The translations under genes were made by a program, and so were the position numbers. Below, in pieces: positions 18,326 through 26,793 of a DNA stretch of 64,000 nt. Origin of the DNA: an uncultured Dehalococcoidia bacterium (GTDB taxonomy: Bacteria; Chloroflexota; Dehalococcoidia; Lucifugimonadales; CAJWER01); assembly GCA_958296115.1 (NCBI GenBank), contig OY282442.1, positions 264,001 through 328,000 on the forward strand, written 5' to 3'. The notes under the pieces are model-generated. The model did no database searches. It saw only the letters and a list, made by a program, of their open reading frames with translations, and was not told where the DNA came from. The stretch's first letter is position 1. The number at the start of each line of letters is the position of its first letter.

Positions 18326-18746
18326 ACAAGTACCCTCTCCCTCAAGGGGGAAAAGGGCCAGGGCGAAGGGCAACCCCCCCAACCCCGCGCCCCTCCCCCT
18401 AGGGGAAAGGGCAAAGACAAAGGGCAATCCCCCGCCCCTAGCCCTCTCCCCAAACGGGAAAAGGGCCAGGACAAGGGTGAATCAGGCGCAAAAGCGGCAA
18501 GAACCCGCCAAACCGCCAACAAAAAGGAGCCGACCAAGACAAAACAAACATAGCCGAAGGCGCCAAGAGGCCCCAGCCTTCACCACCCTCCCCAACGGGG
18601 GAGAAACCCAAAGGTGAAGGCAATTCAACACGCCCGCCTTACCCCCTCTCCCTCGATGGGAGAGACCCAAGGGTGAGAGTAACTCCCCCTCGCCCCAAAG
18701 GACCGCAGGCGTCCCGCCCTGCTCCCCCAATCCCGCAAATCCCAAT
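18326..18746. repeat. cluster of degenerate hairpin repeats, no gene seen
   Basis: At least five degenerate copies of the CCCTCTCCC...GGGAGAGGG element occur in a row, near 18331, 18392, 18439, 18590 and 18644. Between them, 18478-18560 matches 54779-54860, the tail of the second unit. The last copy continues into AAAGGACCGCAGGCGTCCCG. I see no gene or RNA signal here beyond repeats. Confidence 0.65.
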
Positions 18747-19577
18747 TCAGACGCCTCCGCCCACCACCGCGAACACGTCAATCTCGAAATCAACCTCCGC
18801 CCGCCCGAACTCCTCCACCACCAACCCCGTAGACACCGGCCGCACGCCCCGCAGATGCTCCGCCAAGACCGGATACACCTCCGCCCTGTGCGCCGCGTCC
18901 TTCACGTAAGTTATCACCTTGCAGATGTCCTCCATCCGCGCCCCCGCCTCCTCCAACAGCGCCCGCGCGACACGCATCGCGTTGTCCGCCTGCGCCGCCG
19001 GGTCCCCCTCCCCGACGAACCCGCCGTCCAACGTCCGCCCCGTCTGCCCCTGCAGAAACACCAAGTCGTTCGCCCGCACCGCCCGCGATAGCCCGTAGTC
19101 CAGCCCCGGCAGCGACGGGTCCGTCTCGTCCCGGACGTTGAACGTCCTGATGCGCCTATGCTCCCCGCCGTCCCTCGGAATCACCGCGAACGCGTCTATC
19201 TCGAAGTCCAGCTCCGGCCGAGCCAGCCCAGGTATCGCCAACCCCGTCGAGACCGGGTTCACCCCCCGCAGATGCTCCGCCAAGACCGGATAGACCTCCT
19301 TGCGGTAAGCGTGGTCCGTCATGTACGTCGTAACCTTGCAGATGTCCTCCATCCGCGCCCCCGCCTCCTCCAACAGCGCCCGAATGACCCGCATCGCGTT
19401 GTCCGCCTGCGCCGCCGGATCCCCCTTCCCAACGAACCCCCCGCCCAGCGTCAACCCCGTCGCCCCCGTCAGGAATACCTGGTCGTTCGCCCTCACCGCC
19501 TGGCAGGCCCGATAGTCCATGTCCGGCAGCAGGTATCCGCCTCGCGTCGAGCCCTTCCGTATCCGAACGTGCCCCAT
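18747..19577 (-). CDS. tandem double-domain RidA/YjgF-family protein
   Basis: A 276-residue protein made of two RidA domains, about residues 10-135 and 150-270. Both carry the same blocks: GFVG(K/E)GDPAAQADNAMRV, ALLEEAGARMEDICKVTTYM (or KVITYV) and EVYPVLAEHLRGVNPVSTGL (or VRPVSTGL). RidA enzymes deaminate reactive imines/enamines. The usual active-site Arg lies in a position held here by PVSTGL without an obvious Arg-x-C pair, so activity may differ. Normal RidA is about 130 residues and forms a trimer; a covalent double would change the assembly. The start is the ATG at 19577 with GGAGG eight bases upstream. The permease fusion gene lies upstream on the same strand. Confidence 0.9.
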   Translation of the reverse strand: MGHVRIRKGSTRGGYLLPDMDYRACQAVRANDQVFLTGATGLTLGGGFVGKGDPAAQADNAMRVIRALLEEAGARMEDICKVTTYMTDHAYRKEVYPVLAEHLRGVNPVSTGLAIPGLARPELDFEIDAFAVIPRDGGEHRRIRTFNVRDETDPSLPGLDYGLSRAVRANDLVFLQGQTGRTLDGGFVGEGDPAAQADNAMRVARALLEEAGARMEDICKVITYVKDAAHRAEVYPVLAEHLRGVRPVSTGLVVEEFGRAEVDFEIDVFAVVGGGV

Positions 19578-19587
19578 CTCCATGCCC

Positions 19588-19696
19588 TCCAATCAGCCCG
19601 CAGGCTCCGTAATCTCAACCACCGCCGGGTCGCCCAGTCCTCGCGCCCTCGCGCCCTGTCTCCAATCAGCCCGCAGGCTCCGTAATCTCAACCACC
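19588..19696. repeat. 36-bp direct repeat at the end of the permease gene
   Basis: The same 36 bases occur at 19588-19623 and 19661-19696, 73 bases apart. The second copy contains the stop and last codons of the permease-VCBS gene; the first lies between that stop and the RidA ribosome site. It looks like a short segmental duplication of the gene's 3' end. Confidence 0.8.
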
Positions 19697-22600
19697 CGGT
19701 CCGCCTCCACCTCCGAAAGCGTCTGCGCGACCCCGCTCGGCCAACGCACCTCTATCTCGTCCACCATCTCCGAATCCCCCAGCCCGAAGTGCATGTCCAA
19801 GCAGCTCATGGACAAGAACGAGCCGCTCGCCGTCAGCTCCCCCACCTGCGTCCGCGCCTCCCCCTCCGCGTCCGTCGTCCGCACGTAGACCCGCGCCCCA
19901 AGCCCGTCCGCGTTGCTGCCCGTGCCGTCCACACCCATCCTGCCCTTCAGCCGAAGCGCTATCCAGTGCCGCCCCTCGTTGTTGTTCATCCACACGAACA
20001 GCGGCCCCGGCGCGAACCCGATGCGCCCCGTCTTGTCGAATATCTCCCCGCTGCTGTTCGTGCCCACCAGGTCCACGTACCCGTCCCCGTCTATGTCGCA
20101 CTTGGCGAGACCCTTCCCGTTCTCGTGGAACTTCGGAAGGATGCGCTGCCGCTCCGCGTCGAACTCCGGATCCTTCGGGTCCAATACCGAATAGTCCACG
20201 TCCTGGATGTCCAGCAGCCCAGCCTCCACCGTTACATCCTCGAACGACCCCCGGCCGTCGCCTCGCAGCATCCGACCGGCGCTCTGGTAATACTCCCCGC
20301 GCGGCCCCTCGCCCCTCGCAATTAGCGACCCCAGCCAATAGAGGTCCTGGTCCCCGTCGTTCTCCATGTCGAAGAACGCCGCCCCGAATCCCAGGTCGTA
20401 CGCCGCAAGACCCGTCAGCGGCTGCCACGTGAGCAGCACGTTCGACGGGTTCAGCGACGCCGGCGGCATCAACCGGCTCGGCCTCACCCGCGTGCTCGGC
20501 GCCACGTCCACGTATGAACCCAGCTCGACCGAACCCATCCCGTCGCGGTCGTTCCGCAGCAGGAAATGGCTGCACGTCCCCCACACGAACCGATGCCCGT
20601 AGGCGCAGTCGCCCCCCGGATACGGCGGCAGGCGCAGCAGCGGATGAAACCCCACGTTGGTCACGAACACGTCCAGGTCCGCGTCCCCGTCGTAGTCCGC
20701 CGCCGCGAAGCTCATCCACGCCCCGGACCTGTCCAGCCCCATCCTGCGGGCCGCGGGCGTGAACCTCGCCCTCCCCGGCGTCGAATCGTTGCGGTATACC
20801 TTGAGACGGTCCCCGTCGTCCGCCACCCATAGGTCTTGGTCCCCGTCGTCGTCGTAATCGTAGAACAGGACTCCCCACGTCTGGCCGCTGGGGTCCCCGA
20901 CCCTGTTGCCCGACGAGTCCCGCAGCTCCGGGTCATAACCCTCATAGACCGCGCCGGCCCCCGCGTCCCCGAAGGTGATAGGCTCGCCGTTCGGATTCCG
21001 CATCACTATCTGCCCGCCCGCGACCCCCGCCTCCGCCGCAACCTCGGTGAAGGTCATGTCCCCGTTGTTCATGAACAGGTCGTTGTAGTGCCCGTGATGC
21101 GCCGGGTGGTCGAAACGCACGAACTCCATGTCCCCGTGATTGCCGACGTATATGTCCAGCCAGCCGTCCCCGTCCACGTCCGCGCAGGCCACCGCCTTGG
21201 TCGACCGAATGTTCACCCAGTCCCCAAACGCCGACTCGGTGATCTCCGTGAACGTCCCGTCCCGGTTGTTCCTGAACAGCCTGTCCTTCGTGATAGCCTT
21301 CAGCCCCGAAGAGATGCTCACCGCGCGGTAGTCCAGGTTGTCCCCAAGCCTGCCCATCGCGCCCACGTAGAGGTCCTGGTAGCCGTCGTTGTCCAGGTCG
21401 CACGCCGCGGCCGCGCTGCTGTTGCTGGCAGCCAGCGCAACGCCCGCCGCCTCCGCCGCGTCCGTGAAAGTCCCGTCCCCGTTGTTGCGGAACAGACGGT
21501 TCGGACCCCCCTCCGCCAGCAGCTCGATGAGAGCGTCCGACTCGGCCTGCGTTATGTAGATGTCCTGGTCGCCGTCGCGGTCGTAGTCGAATATCGCCAC
21601 GCCCGGAAACCGGCTCATCAGCGACGCCTTGTTCCCAAAGAGCCGATGCGCCGAGTTCGTGAAACGCGCGACCCCCACAGGACCATCCCCCGACACCGTT
21701 ACCGCCGCGCCCCCGCCCTCGGGCAAGACCGCCGGCGCCGCCCGGCTCGACAGCCCCCCGGACGCCGCTGCCGACGGCGTGTCCCACAGGAACGCCCCGA
21801 TGCCCAGAACCGCCAGCCCGCCGATCGCCCCCAGCGCCAACGTCGCCGACGCGAACGCCGCGACGGCGCGCTTGGGCATCACCTGCGCCAAGCCCCAGAA
21901 CGTTACCGGCCCCCCAGCCGCCGCCGTGAACAGCAGCGCCGCCGCCGGCGCCGTTCCCATCCCCAGCATCAACCCCAGCGCCACCAACGGAATCTCGAAC
22001 AGCAGAGGCACGTTGATCAGCGCTCCCAGGGCCGCGGCCGCAACCACCCCCTGCACGTCGTTGCCGAAGTACCGCGCCACCGTGTCGGGGCTGATCCACT
22101 GGATGACCAGGCCGCTCGCGAACCCCGCCGCCACCATGACAGGCCCCATCCGCGCGAGGTATCCGAGCGTGACGCGCGCCCAGTCCCTGAAACCCTCCGA
22201 CATCGCCCGCGCCCAGCCCGCCGTCTCCTCGGACTCCACGAAATCCGGCATCTCGACCGCCGGCGCGGGCTCCTCCTTCGGCCTGCGGAGCGTCATGACC
22301 ACTATCGGCCCCAGCAGCAGCGCCCCAGCGACCGCCATCACCACGCGGCTGAACCCCAGCAACGGCGTGAACACGAAGAACACCATCGCCAGGGCCGGCA
22401 CGTTCATCGTCGCCGACCCCTGCACCATCGCAATCGCGCCCTCGATGCCCGCGCCCCGGCGATGGAACGCCGACGAGACCGGCACGATGCACGCCGAGCA
22501 CAGGTTCATCACCGGGCCTATCAGCGCCCCCTTGACAGTGCGCTTGAAGGCGCTCCCCGACTCGAAGCTCCTGCCGCTTCCGGATGGAAACAGGAACGCT

Positions 22601-22881
22601 TCCGCCAGCCCCGCCACGAGGAACGCGAAGGTCATCCCGACCGCCACGAGCCGAAGATACGTTACGGAGAAGACCATCCACCGCTTGAACAGGCTGGCCC
22701 CAGGCTCCCGCTCGATGCAGAACCCCTGGAAGCACTGCACCTGCGGCGCGTTGACCGCGTCGAGGTCCGTCCCCACCGCGTCCAGCTTCGGAAAGCGGTT
22801 GAACGAGAAGAACAGCGCGAGGATAGCCAGGAAGAGAGCCGCCCCGACGAGCCTCTTCTTCCCGATAGAAGTGGTCAACAC
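19666..22881 (-). CDS. YraQ/ArsP-type permease fused to VCBS/FG-GAP repeats and an ASPIC domain
   Basis: A 1071-residue fusion. Residues 1-375 are a multi-helix permease of the DUF318/ArsP_1 kind: helices at about 10-27, 68-95, 115-190, 235-360, with NLCSACIVPVSS and QGSATMNVPALAMV resembling its conserved Cys and Asn motifs. Residues 400-960 hold at least seven calcium-type DxDxDG motifs (DYDRDGDQD, DLDNDGYQD, DVDGDGWLD, DYDDDGDQD, DYDGDADLD, DMENDGDQD, DIDGDGYVD), a VCBS/FG-GAP propeller. The last 120 residues (GLGARVYVRT, LHFGLGD-like MHFGLGDSEMVDEIEVRWPSG) are an ASPIC/UnbV domain. Start is GTG, with GGAGG upstream. The propeller should face outside. Function of the fusion is unknown; transport coupled to surface binding is inference. 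Confidence 0.88.
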   Translation of the reverse strand: MLTTSIGKKRLVGAALFLAILALFFSFNRFPKLDAVGTDLDAVNAPQVQCFQGFCIEREPGASLFKRWMVFSVTYLRLVAVGMTFAFLVAGLAEAFLFPSGSGRSFESGSAFKRTVKGALIGPVMNLCSACIVPVSSAFHRRGAGIEGAIAMVQGSATMNVPALAMVFFVFTPLLGFSRVVMAVAGALLLGPIVVMTLRRPKEEPAPAVEMPDFVESEETAGWARAMSEGFRDWARVTLGYLARMGPVMVAAGFASGLVIQWISPDTVARYFGNDVQGVVAAAALGALINVPLLFEIPLVALGLMLGMGTAPAAALLFTAAAGGPVTFWGLAQVMPKRAVAAFASATLALGAIGGLAVLGIGAFLWDTPSAAASGGLSSRAAPAVLPEGGGAAVTVSGDGPVGVARFTNSAHRLFGNKASLMSRFPGVAIFDYDRDGDQDIYITQAESDALIELLAEGGPNRLFRNNGDGTFTDAAEAAGVALAASNSSAAAACDLDNDGYQDLYVGAMGRLGDNLDYRAVSISSGLKAITKDRLFRNNRDGTFTEITESAFGDWVNIRSTKAVACADVDGDGWLDIYVGNHGDMEFVRFDHPAHHGHYNDLFMNNGDMTFTEVAAEAGVAGGQIVMRNPNGEPITFGDAGAGAVYEGYDPELRDSSGNRVGDPSGQTWGVLFYDYDDDGDQDLWVADDGDRLKVYRNDSTPGRARFTPAARRMGLDRSGAWMSFAAADYDGDADLDVFVTNVGFHPLLRLPPYPGGDCAYGHRFVWGTCSHFLLRNDRDGMGSVELGSYVDVAPSTRVRPSRLMPPASLNPSNVLLTWQPLTGLAAYDLGFGAAFFDMENDGDQDLYWLGSLIARGEGPRGEYYQSAGRMLRGDGRGSFEDVTVEAGLLDIQDVDYSVLDPKDPEFDAERQRILPKFHENGKGLAKCDIDGDGYVDLVGTNSSGEIFDKTGRIGFAPGPLFVWMNNNEGRHWIALRLKGRMGVDGTGSNADGLGARVYVRTTDAEGEARTQVGELTASGSFLSMSCLDMHFGLGDSEMVDEIEVRWPSGVAQTLSEVEADRVVEITEPAG

Positions 22882-22968
22882 CAGTCAGAAACCTCCATCA
22901 GCCAACCCCATATTACACAAACTCGCGCCGGGTTTGCCGCGGCGCGCCGACCGAAATCCCGCTGGGTG

Positions 22969-22998
22969 TTGGCGCGTTCGGCGGTTTGGTTGTAGAAT
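22969..22998 (+). promoter_or_regulatory. probable promoter of cyclophilin lipoprotein gene
   Basis: TTGGCG (22969-22974), 18 bases, TAGAAT (22993-22998), 54 bases before the start codon. The TAGAAT -10 recurs at other probable promoters in this window. A GGCGCGGCCGGCGCC palindrome follows in the leader. Confidence 0.45.
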
Positions 22999-23051
22999 GA
23001 GTCCGCGCTTGGCGCGGCCGGCGCCAAGGGTAATCAAGGGCAGGTGGGCCA

Positions 23052-23882
23052 ATGTCTGCGACGAACATAGCGAACAGATTCCTCGTACTCCTTGCCGCGA
23101 GCCTCGCGGCTATCATGCTGGCGGCGTGCGGCTCCGGCGATGACGACGCCCTGGAACCGACCGGGGTAGCCAGCACGCCCGCCGAGAATACGGCGGCCGC
23201 GGAGCCTGCCAGCTCGCCCGTCACGAGACGCACGCCTATCCCAGAGCCGACGGCGGCCGCGGAGCCGGCCGCCTCGCCCGTTACGAGACGCACGCCTGCG
23301 CCGGAGCCGGCGAAGAAACAGTACGACGCGCCGCCCCCGATGACCATAGACCCGGAGAAGAGCTACACGGCCACGTTCACGCTGGCCAAGGGCGGTGAGT
23401 TCACCATTGAGCTCTACCCCAAGGAGGCCCCCGTCACGGTCAACAGCTTCGTATTCCTCGCCAGGGACGGCTTCTACGACGGCGTAACGTTCCACCGGGT
23501 CATCAAGAGTCCGCAGCCGTTCATGGCGCAGGGCGGCGACCCCACGGGCACGGGGACCGGAGGGCCGGGCTACAGGTTCGCCAACGAGGTCAGCCCTCTG
23601 CGAAGGCACGACACGCCCGGCTCGGTCTCGATGGCGAACTCAGGCGGGACGGCCACAAACGGCAGCCAGTTCTTCATCACGTTCGTCCCGACGCCGTTCC
23701 TGGACGGCTACGAGGCGGACGGCACGCCGAAGGACTGCGCGACGCGGGGCGTATCCTGCCACACCGTCTTCGGACGGGTGATAGAGGGTATGGAGGTGGT
23801 CAACGGCCTCTCCGCCCGCGACCCGGCGACGGCGACAACGCCGGGGGACGCCATCGAGACGATCACCATCTCCGAGGAATAG
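23052..23882 (+). CDS. lipoprotein cyclophilin-type peptidyl-prolyl isomerase
   Basis: A 276-residue protein. The signal peptide ends in a lipobox (IMLAAC, Cys near residue 26). A Pro/Ala-rich linker with a tandem 20-residue repeat (unit [15 protein letters not shown]) reaches about residue 90. The rest is a cyclophilin barrel: [66 protein letters not shown] and [13 protein letters not shown]. The FHR Arg, QGGD and FFIT positions are intact, so isomerase activity on extracytoplasmic proteins is likely. A 20-residue loop with two Cys (DCATRGVSC) near 230 could form a disulfide. The gene has its own probable promoter and a strong shared terminator downstream. Confidence 0.93.
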   Translation: MSATNIANRFLVLLAASLAAIMLAACGSGDDDALEPTGVASTPAENTAAAEPASSPVTRRTPIPEPTAAAEPAASPVTRRTPAPEPAKKQYDAPPPMTIDPEKSYTATFTLAKGGEFTIELYPKEAPVTVNSFVFLARDGFYDGVTFHRVIKSPQPFMAQGGDPTGTGTGGPGYRFANEVSPLRRHDTPGSVSMANSGGTATNGSQFFITFVPTPFLDGYEADGTPKDCATRGVSCHTVFGRVIEGMEVVNGLSARDPATATTPGDAIETITISEE

Positions 23883-23888
23883 CGCCGC

Positions 23889-23965
23889 TTCTCAATCGCC
23901 CTCACCCTAACCCATCGAGGGAGAGGGGAGGGGAGCAGGCGGGACGCCTTGCGCTCCAAGGATGA
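23889..23965. repeat. dispersed hairpin repeat copy
   Basis: CGCCCTCACCCTAACCCATC, then GAGGGAGAGGGGAGGGGAGC and GGCGGGACGCCTTGCGCTCC. It includes the right-hand flank (GGGACGCCTGCGCTCCAAGGATG-like) found with other copies. Confidence 0.7.
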
Positions 23966-24042
23966 AGGGCGGGACTGCCTGCCCGTCATATTAAATGGAC
24001 GGAGCGGCGGCAGCCCGGACTTCCTCAGGTCGCGGCATGAGA

Positions 24043-24079
24043 AAGCGGACCGCCTGCCCGGCGGTCCGCTTCTGTTTGT
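24043..24079. terminator. strong bidirectional intrinsic terminator
   Basis: A perfect 12-bp stem AAGCGGACCGCC / GGCGGTCCGCTT (24043-24054 with 24060-24071) has a 5-base loop and is followed by CTGTTTGT on the plus strand and A-rich GAGAAAG on the other side. It lies between the convergent cyclophilin and VWA-like genes and serves both. Confidence 0.85.
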
Positions 24080-24111
24080 CTGCTATTGCGCGGCAGCTTC
24101 AGACTGCGTAT

Positions 24112-26304
24112 CTAGTCGTCCGCGCTCGCCATCTCCGGCTCTCCCATCGGCGCCGCCATGAAGGTGTAGAGCCTCCCGCGGGCGCCGATCCACGTCCTGT
24201 TCTCGATGACCGCCTGGTCGGTGAGCGGCTGATTGTTCACGCGCACCGTCGGGCGCTCGCCGGCGTTGACGTGGACGCGGATGCCGCCTCCCGCGAACTT
24301 GAAGACGACCCCTTCGAGCCCTGGTATGCCGAGGTCCTTGCCATCCACGGAGCTCTTGCGGAAGAGATTGGCCATCAAGCCGCGCTTGACGGTGGAGAAG
24401 TCCACGAGGGGCGCGTCCCCGTCGCCGTATATGTAGCCGTACGGCCGAGCCTGGAGCAGGGAATAGATCCCAATCCCCCCCACGGTCGTTAGCAGCAGGG
24501 TTGCGGCGATGGCCATCCACGGGAGCGAGAGCGGCTGCCGCTGCCGAGCCGCCGGAGACGGCGCCACCGGCGCGGGCTGAGCGGCTGCGGGCTGCTGTTC
24601 GACCACGGGCGCCACCGGCGCGGGCTGAGCGGCTGCGGGCTGCGGCTGCTGGACCACCGGCGCGGCGGCCGGCGCCTCGGGAGCGCTGGACCTAATCACC
24701 AGCGCGTCGGTGAGCCTGGAGAAGCTGTTCCCGCCGTACTCGGCGTCGAGCTGGATCGCGACGGAGTATGCGCCCGGATCCGAGACCGTGAGGAACACCT
24801 CGTACTCCCACGCCGGCCCGTCGCCGAACAAGCTCTTGGGCACTATCTCGACGTCGGCCTGCGAGCCGGAGGAGGCGTTCACGATTGGCGCCAGCGCGTT
24901 CTGAGGGACGGAGTAGGGGGCCTTGTCTATGTGGACGAGCACGTCCGCGACGTGCGTCCGCTCTCCGGGCTTCAGCTCCTCGATATCCACGCTGTCCACT
25001 ACCAAGCCCGGGTATGCCTCGGCCTTGAACGTGGTGGAGGACGTGAGCCTGTAGTTGAACTCGAACCAGAGAAGCTCGAGGTCGACCTTGTACTCTCCGG
25101 CGGAGGAGAACGGCGGCGGCAGCGTCGAGTACGCGCCGTCACCGGCGGCTCTGTCGCCCGCGGCCCCGTCGTCGAGCATCTCGATCTTGATCTTGGCGCC
25201 CTCGGGGGTGGTGATAGTGGCTATCACCTGGACGTCGTCGAGCTTGACCAGCCGGTCGCCCTCTGTGACGTAGGCGACCATGGAGGCGGCCTGGTCTATC
25301 GGCACGGAGCCGGAGGTTTCCAGGACGAGCCCGTAGTCGTTGGAGGCGTGGCTCCAGAGCGAGACCGTGGTTTCGAGGTCCCGGATGTCCACCTTCCAGT
25401 TGCCCGGGGTCGGGTCCTGGATCTCCCAGATGACGGCGTTGGGGGTCTCGGTGGTTCGATACGTCGCGCGTTCGTCCGAGATGGCGAACCCGGTGGGGTC
25501 GCTGAGCTGGAAGGAGCCCTGCTCTTGGTCCCTGAATATGAGGATGGTCGTCTCGCTGGTTCCCGGCGCGACGCTGACGACCGAGCTCATGAGCTCGTTG
25601 GCCTCCAGGCTCCGGGCGCCAAGCTCGACCAGGGTTCCGCGGGCCCGGCGGCTCAGGGTATCGTCTGCCACGTCGCTGAGGCCCGTGGACGCGGCCAGGT
25701 CGAACGAACGGCCGCCCGTCGCGTTCGAGTACGTATCAAGGAAGCTCTTTGCCGCGGGCTCCGCTCCCGGCAGGCTCACGCCGTTGAGGCTCCAGCCTCG
25801 CTCGGTGAGCTTGCCAATGAGGGGCTGGAGGCTGCTGGAGAGCCGCTCGAAGTCGTTGTCGGGCGAGTCCCCGACCATCAGGTATATGCGGGAGCCTTCC
25901 GACGCGCGCTCCGCGACCATGGCGGCGTGTGTCTCGAGCAGCGCGGTGGCCAGGTCGTCGGAGCGTATCGTTATGGGCCAACGCAGGACGGCGTCGAAAT
26001 CGGCGCGGACCCGCTTGAAGGCTGAGGCCGTGGGCCGATAGGGACCGACGAAGTGGTCAGAGTCGTCGGTAACCATGAACATGTACATGTCGTCGCGTTC
26101 TAGGGTGGTGAGCAGGCTCACGAAGGAGCTTGCGAGGTCGGCCGCGGGCATGGACGCGCGCGCCGATATTCCATCCACCACTATCATCGAGATGGGCCGG
26201 GTGATCTCGGAGTCGGCTGACGCGCCCCGCGTATCAGCCCATTGCACTCCTCCGAAGACCGCGAGAACCAGAACCAGCGCGACCGAGAACTTGGCTGTTT
26301 TCAT
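24112..26304 (-). CDS. membrane-anchored VWA-like protein with FHA-like tail
   Basis: About 730 residues from the ATG at 26304 (GGAGGT six bases upstream). A signal peptide covers residues 1-25. Residues 35-230 resemble a von Willebrand A domain (ISMIVVDGISARASMPAADL; later SRIYLMVGDSPDNDFERL), although the MIDAS motif is incomplete. Residues 240-540 are beta-sandwich modules of the kind found after VWA domains (AAGDGAYSTLPPPFSSAGEY). A Pro/Ala/Gln repeat (PAAAQPAPVAPVV) near 550-590 leads to a membrane helix (WMAIAATLLLTTVGGIGIYS), and a short cytoplasmic beta domain follows (FAGGGIRVHVNAGERPTVRV) that is FHA-like. The layout suggests a surface sensor linked to a cytosolic phosphopeptide-type reader; this is inference. 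Confidence 0.72.
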   Translation of the reverse strand: MKTAKFSVALVLVLAVFGGVQWADTRGASADSEITRPISMIVVDGISARASMPAADLASSFVSLLTTLERDDMYMFMVTDDSDHFVGPYRPTASAFKRVRADFDAVLRWPITIRSDDLATALLETHAAMVAERASEGSRIYLMVGDSPDNDFERLSSSLQPLIGKLTERGWSLNGVSLPGAEPAAKSFLDTYSNATGGRSFDLAASTGLSDVADDTLSRRARGTLVELGARSLEANELMSSVVSVAPGTSETTILIFRDQEQGSFQLSDPTGFAISDERATYRTTETPNAVIWEIQDPTPGNWKVDIRDLETTVSLWSHASNDYGLVLETSGSVPIDQAASMVAYVTEGDRLVKLDDVQVIATITTPEGAKIKIEMLDDGAAGDRAAGDGAYSTLPPPFSSAGEYKVDLELLWFEFNYRLTSSTTFKAEAYPGLVVDSVDIEELKPGERTHVADVLVHIDKAPYSVPQNALAPIVNASSGSQADVEIVPKSLFGDGPAWEYEVFLTVSDPGAYSVAIQLDAEYGGNSFSRLTDALVIRSSAPEAPAAAPVVQQPQPAAAQPAPVAPVVEQQPAAAQPAPVAPSPAARQRQPLSLPWMAIAATLLLTTVGGIGIYSLLQARPYGYIYGDGDAPLVDFSTVKRGLMANLFRKSSVDGKDLGIPGLEGVVFKFAGGGIRVHVNAGERPTVRVNNQPLTDQAVIENRTWIGARGRLYTFMAAPMGEPEMASADD

Positions 26305-26421
26305 ATTCAAACCTCCACTTGACAGACAACCTTAATAGCGGAACTGTACATTAGTCAACTAAAATCTAGTCAAAGTTATGGTTAAAGTTATGCTCATTTG
26401 TTCCCGGACAGCCGCCTATGG

Positions 26422-26760
26422 GAATCACCCTCACCCGTCGAGGGAGAGGGGATGAGACGGGGGCAGGCGGGACGGCTGCGCTCCGGGGATGGGGGAGGGC
26501 CGGCGGGATAACACGGAGAGGAGCAGGCGGCATCCGGGAATCACCCTCGCCCTCTCCCGTCAAGGGAGAGGGGATGAGACGGGGGCAGGCGGGACGGCTG
26601 CGCTCCGGGGATGGGGGAGGGCCGGCGGGATAACACGGAGAGGAGCAGGCGGCGTTCTGGATCACCCTCACCCTAGCCCTCTCCCGTCGAGGGAGAGGGG
26701 ATGAGACGGGGGCAGGCGGGACGGCTGCGGTCCGGGGGTGAGGGCGGGACGCCGGGATAC
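26422..26760. repeat. tandem array of about 118-bp repeat units
   Basis: Units begin at about 26422, 26538 and 26659. Each starts GAATCACCCTC, contains the hairpin GGGAGAGGGGATGAGACGGG and continues through CAGGCGGGACGGCTGCGCTC and GGCGGGATAACACGGAGAGG. Units 1 and 2 are nearly identical across the second half; unit 3 diverges after its first 80 bases. This is the dispersed element in a tandem state; no gene is seen between 26311 and 26793. Confidence 0.8.
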
Positions 26761-26793
26761 GTAGGGGAGCAGGGCGGTTGTTGTTGGGGGCGT

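Noticed and set aside
18000..18617. Plus-strand frame conserved in both RNA copies (from 18000 and 54371)
   Set aside because: No ribosome site, Arg/Pro-rich, and substitutions between copies follow RNA pairing rather than codon pattern. A peptide cannot be fully excluded.
20836..22995. Plus-strand frames over the permease-VCBS gene
   Set aside because: Composition is Arg/His/Pro-rich, with no domain signals; antisense of the real gene.
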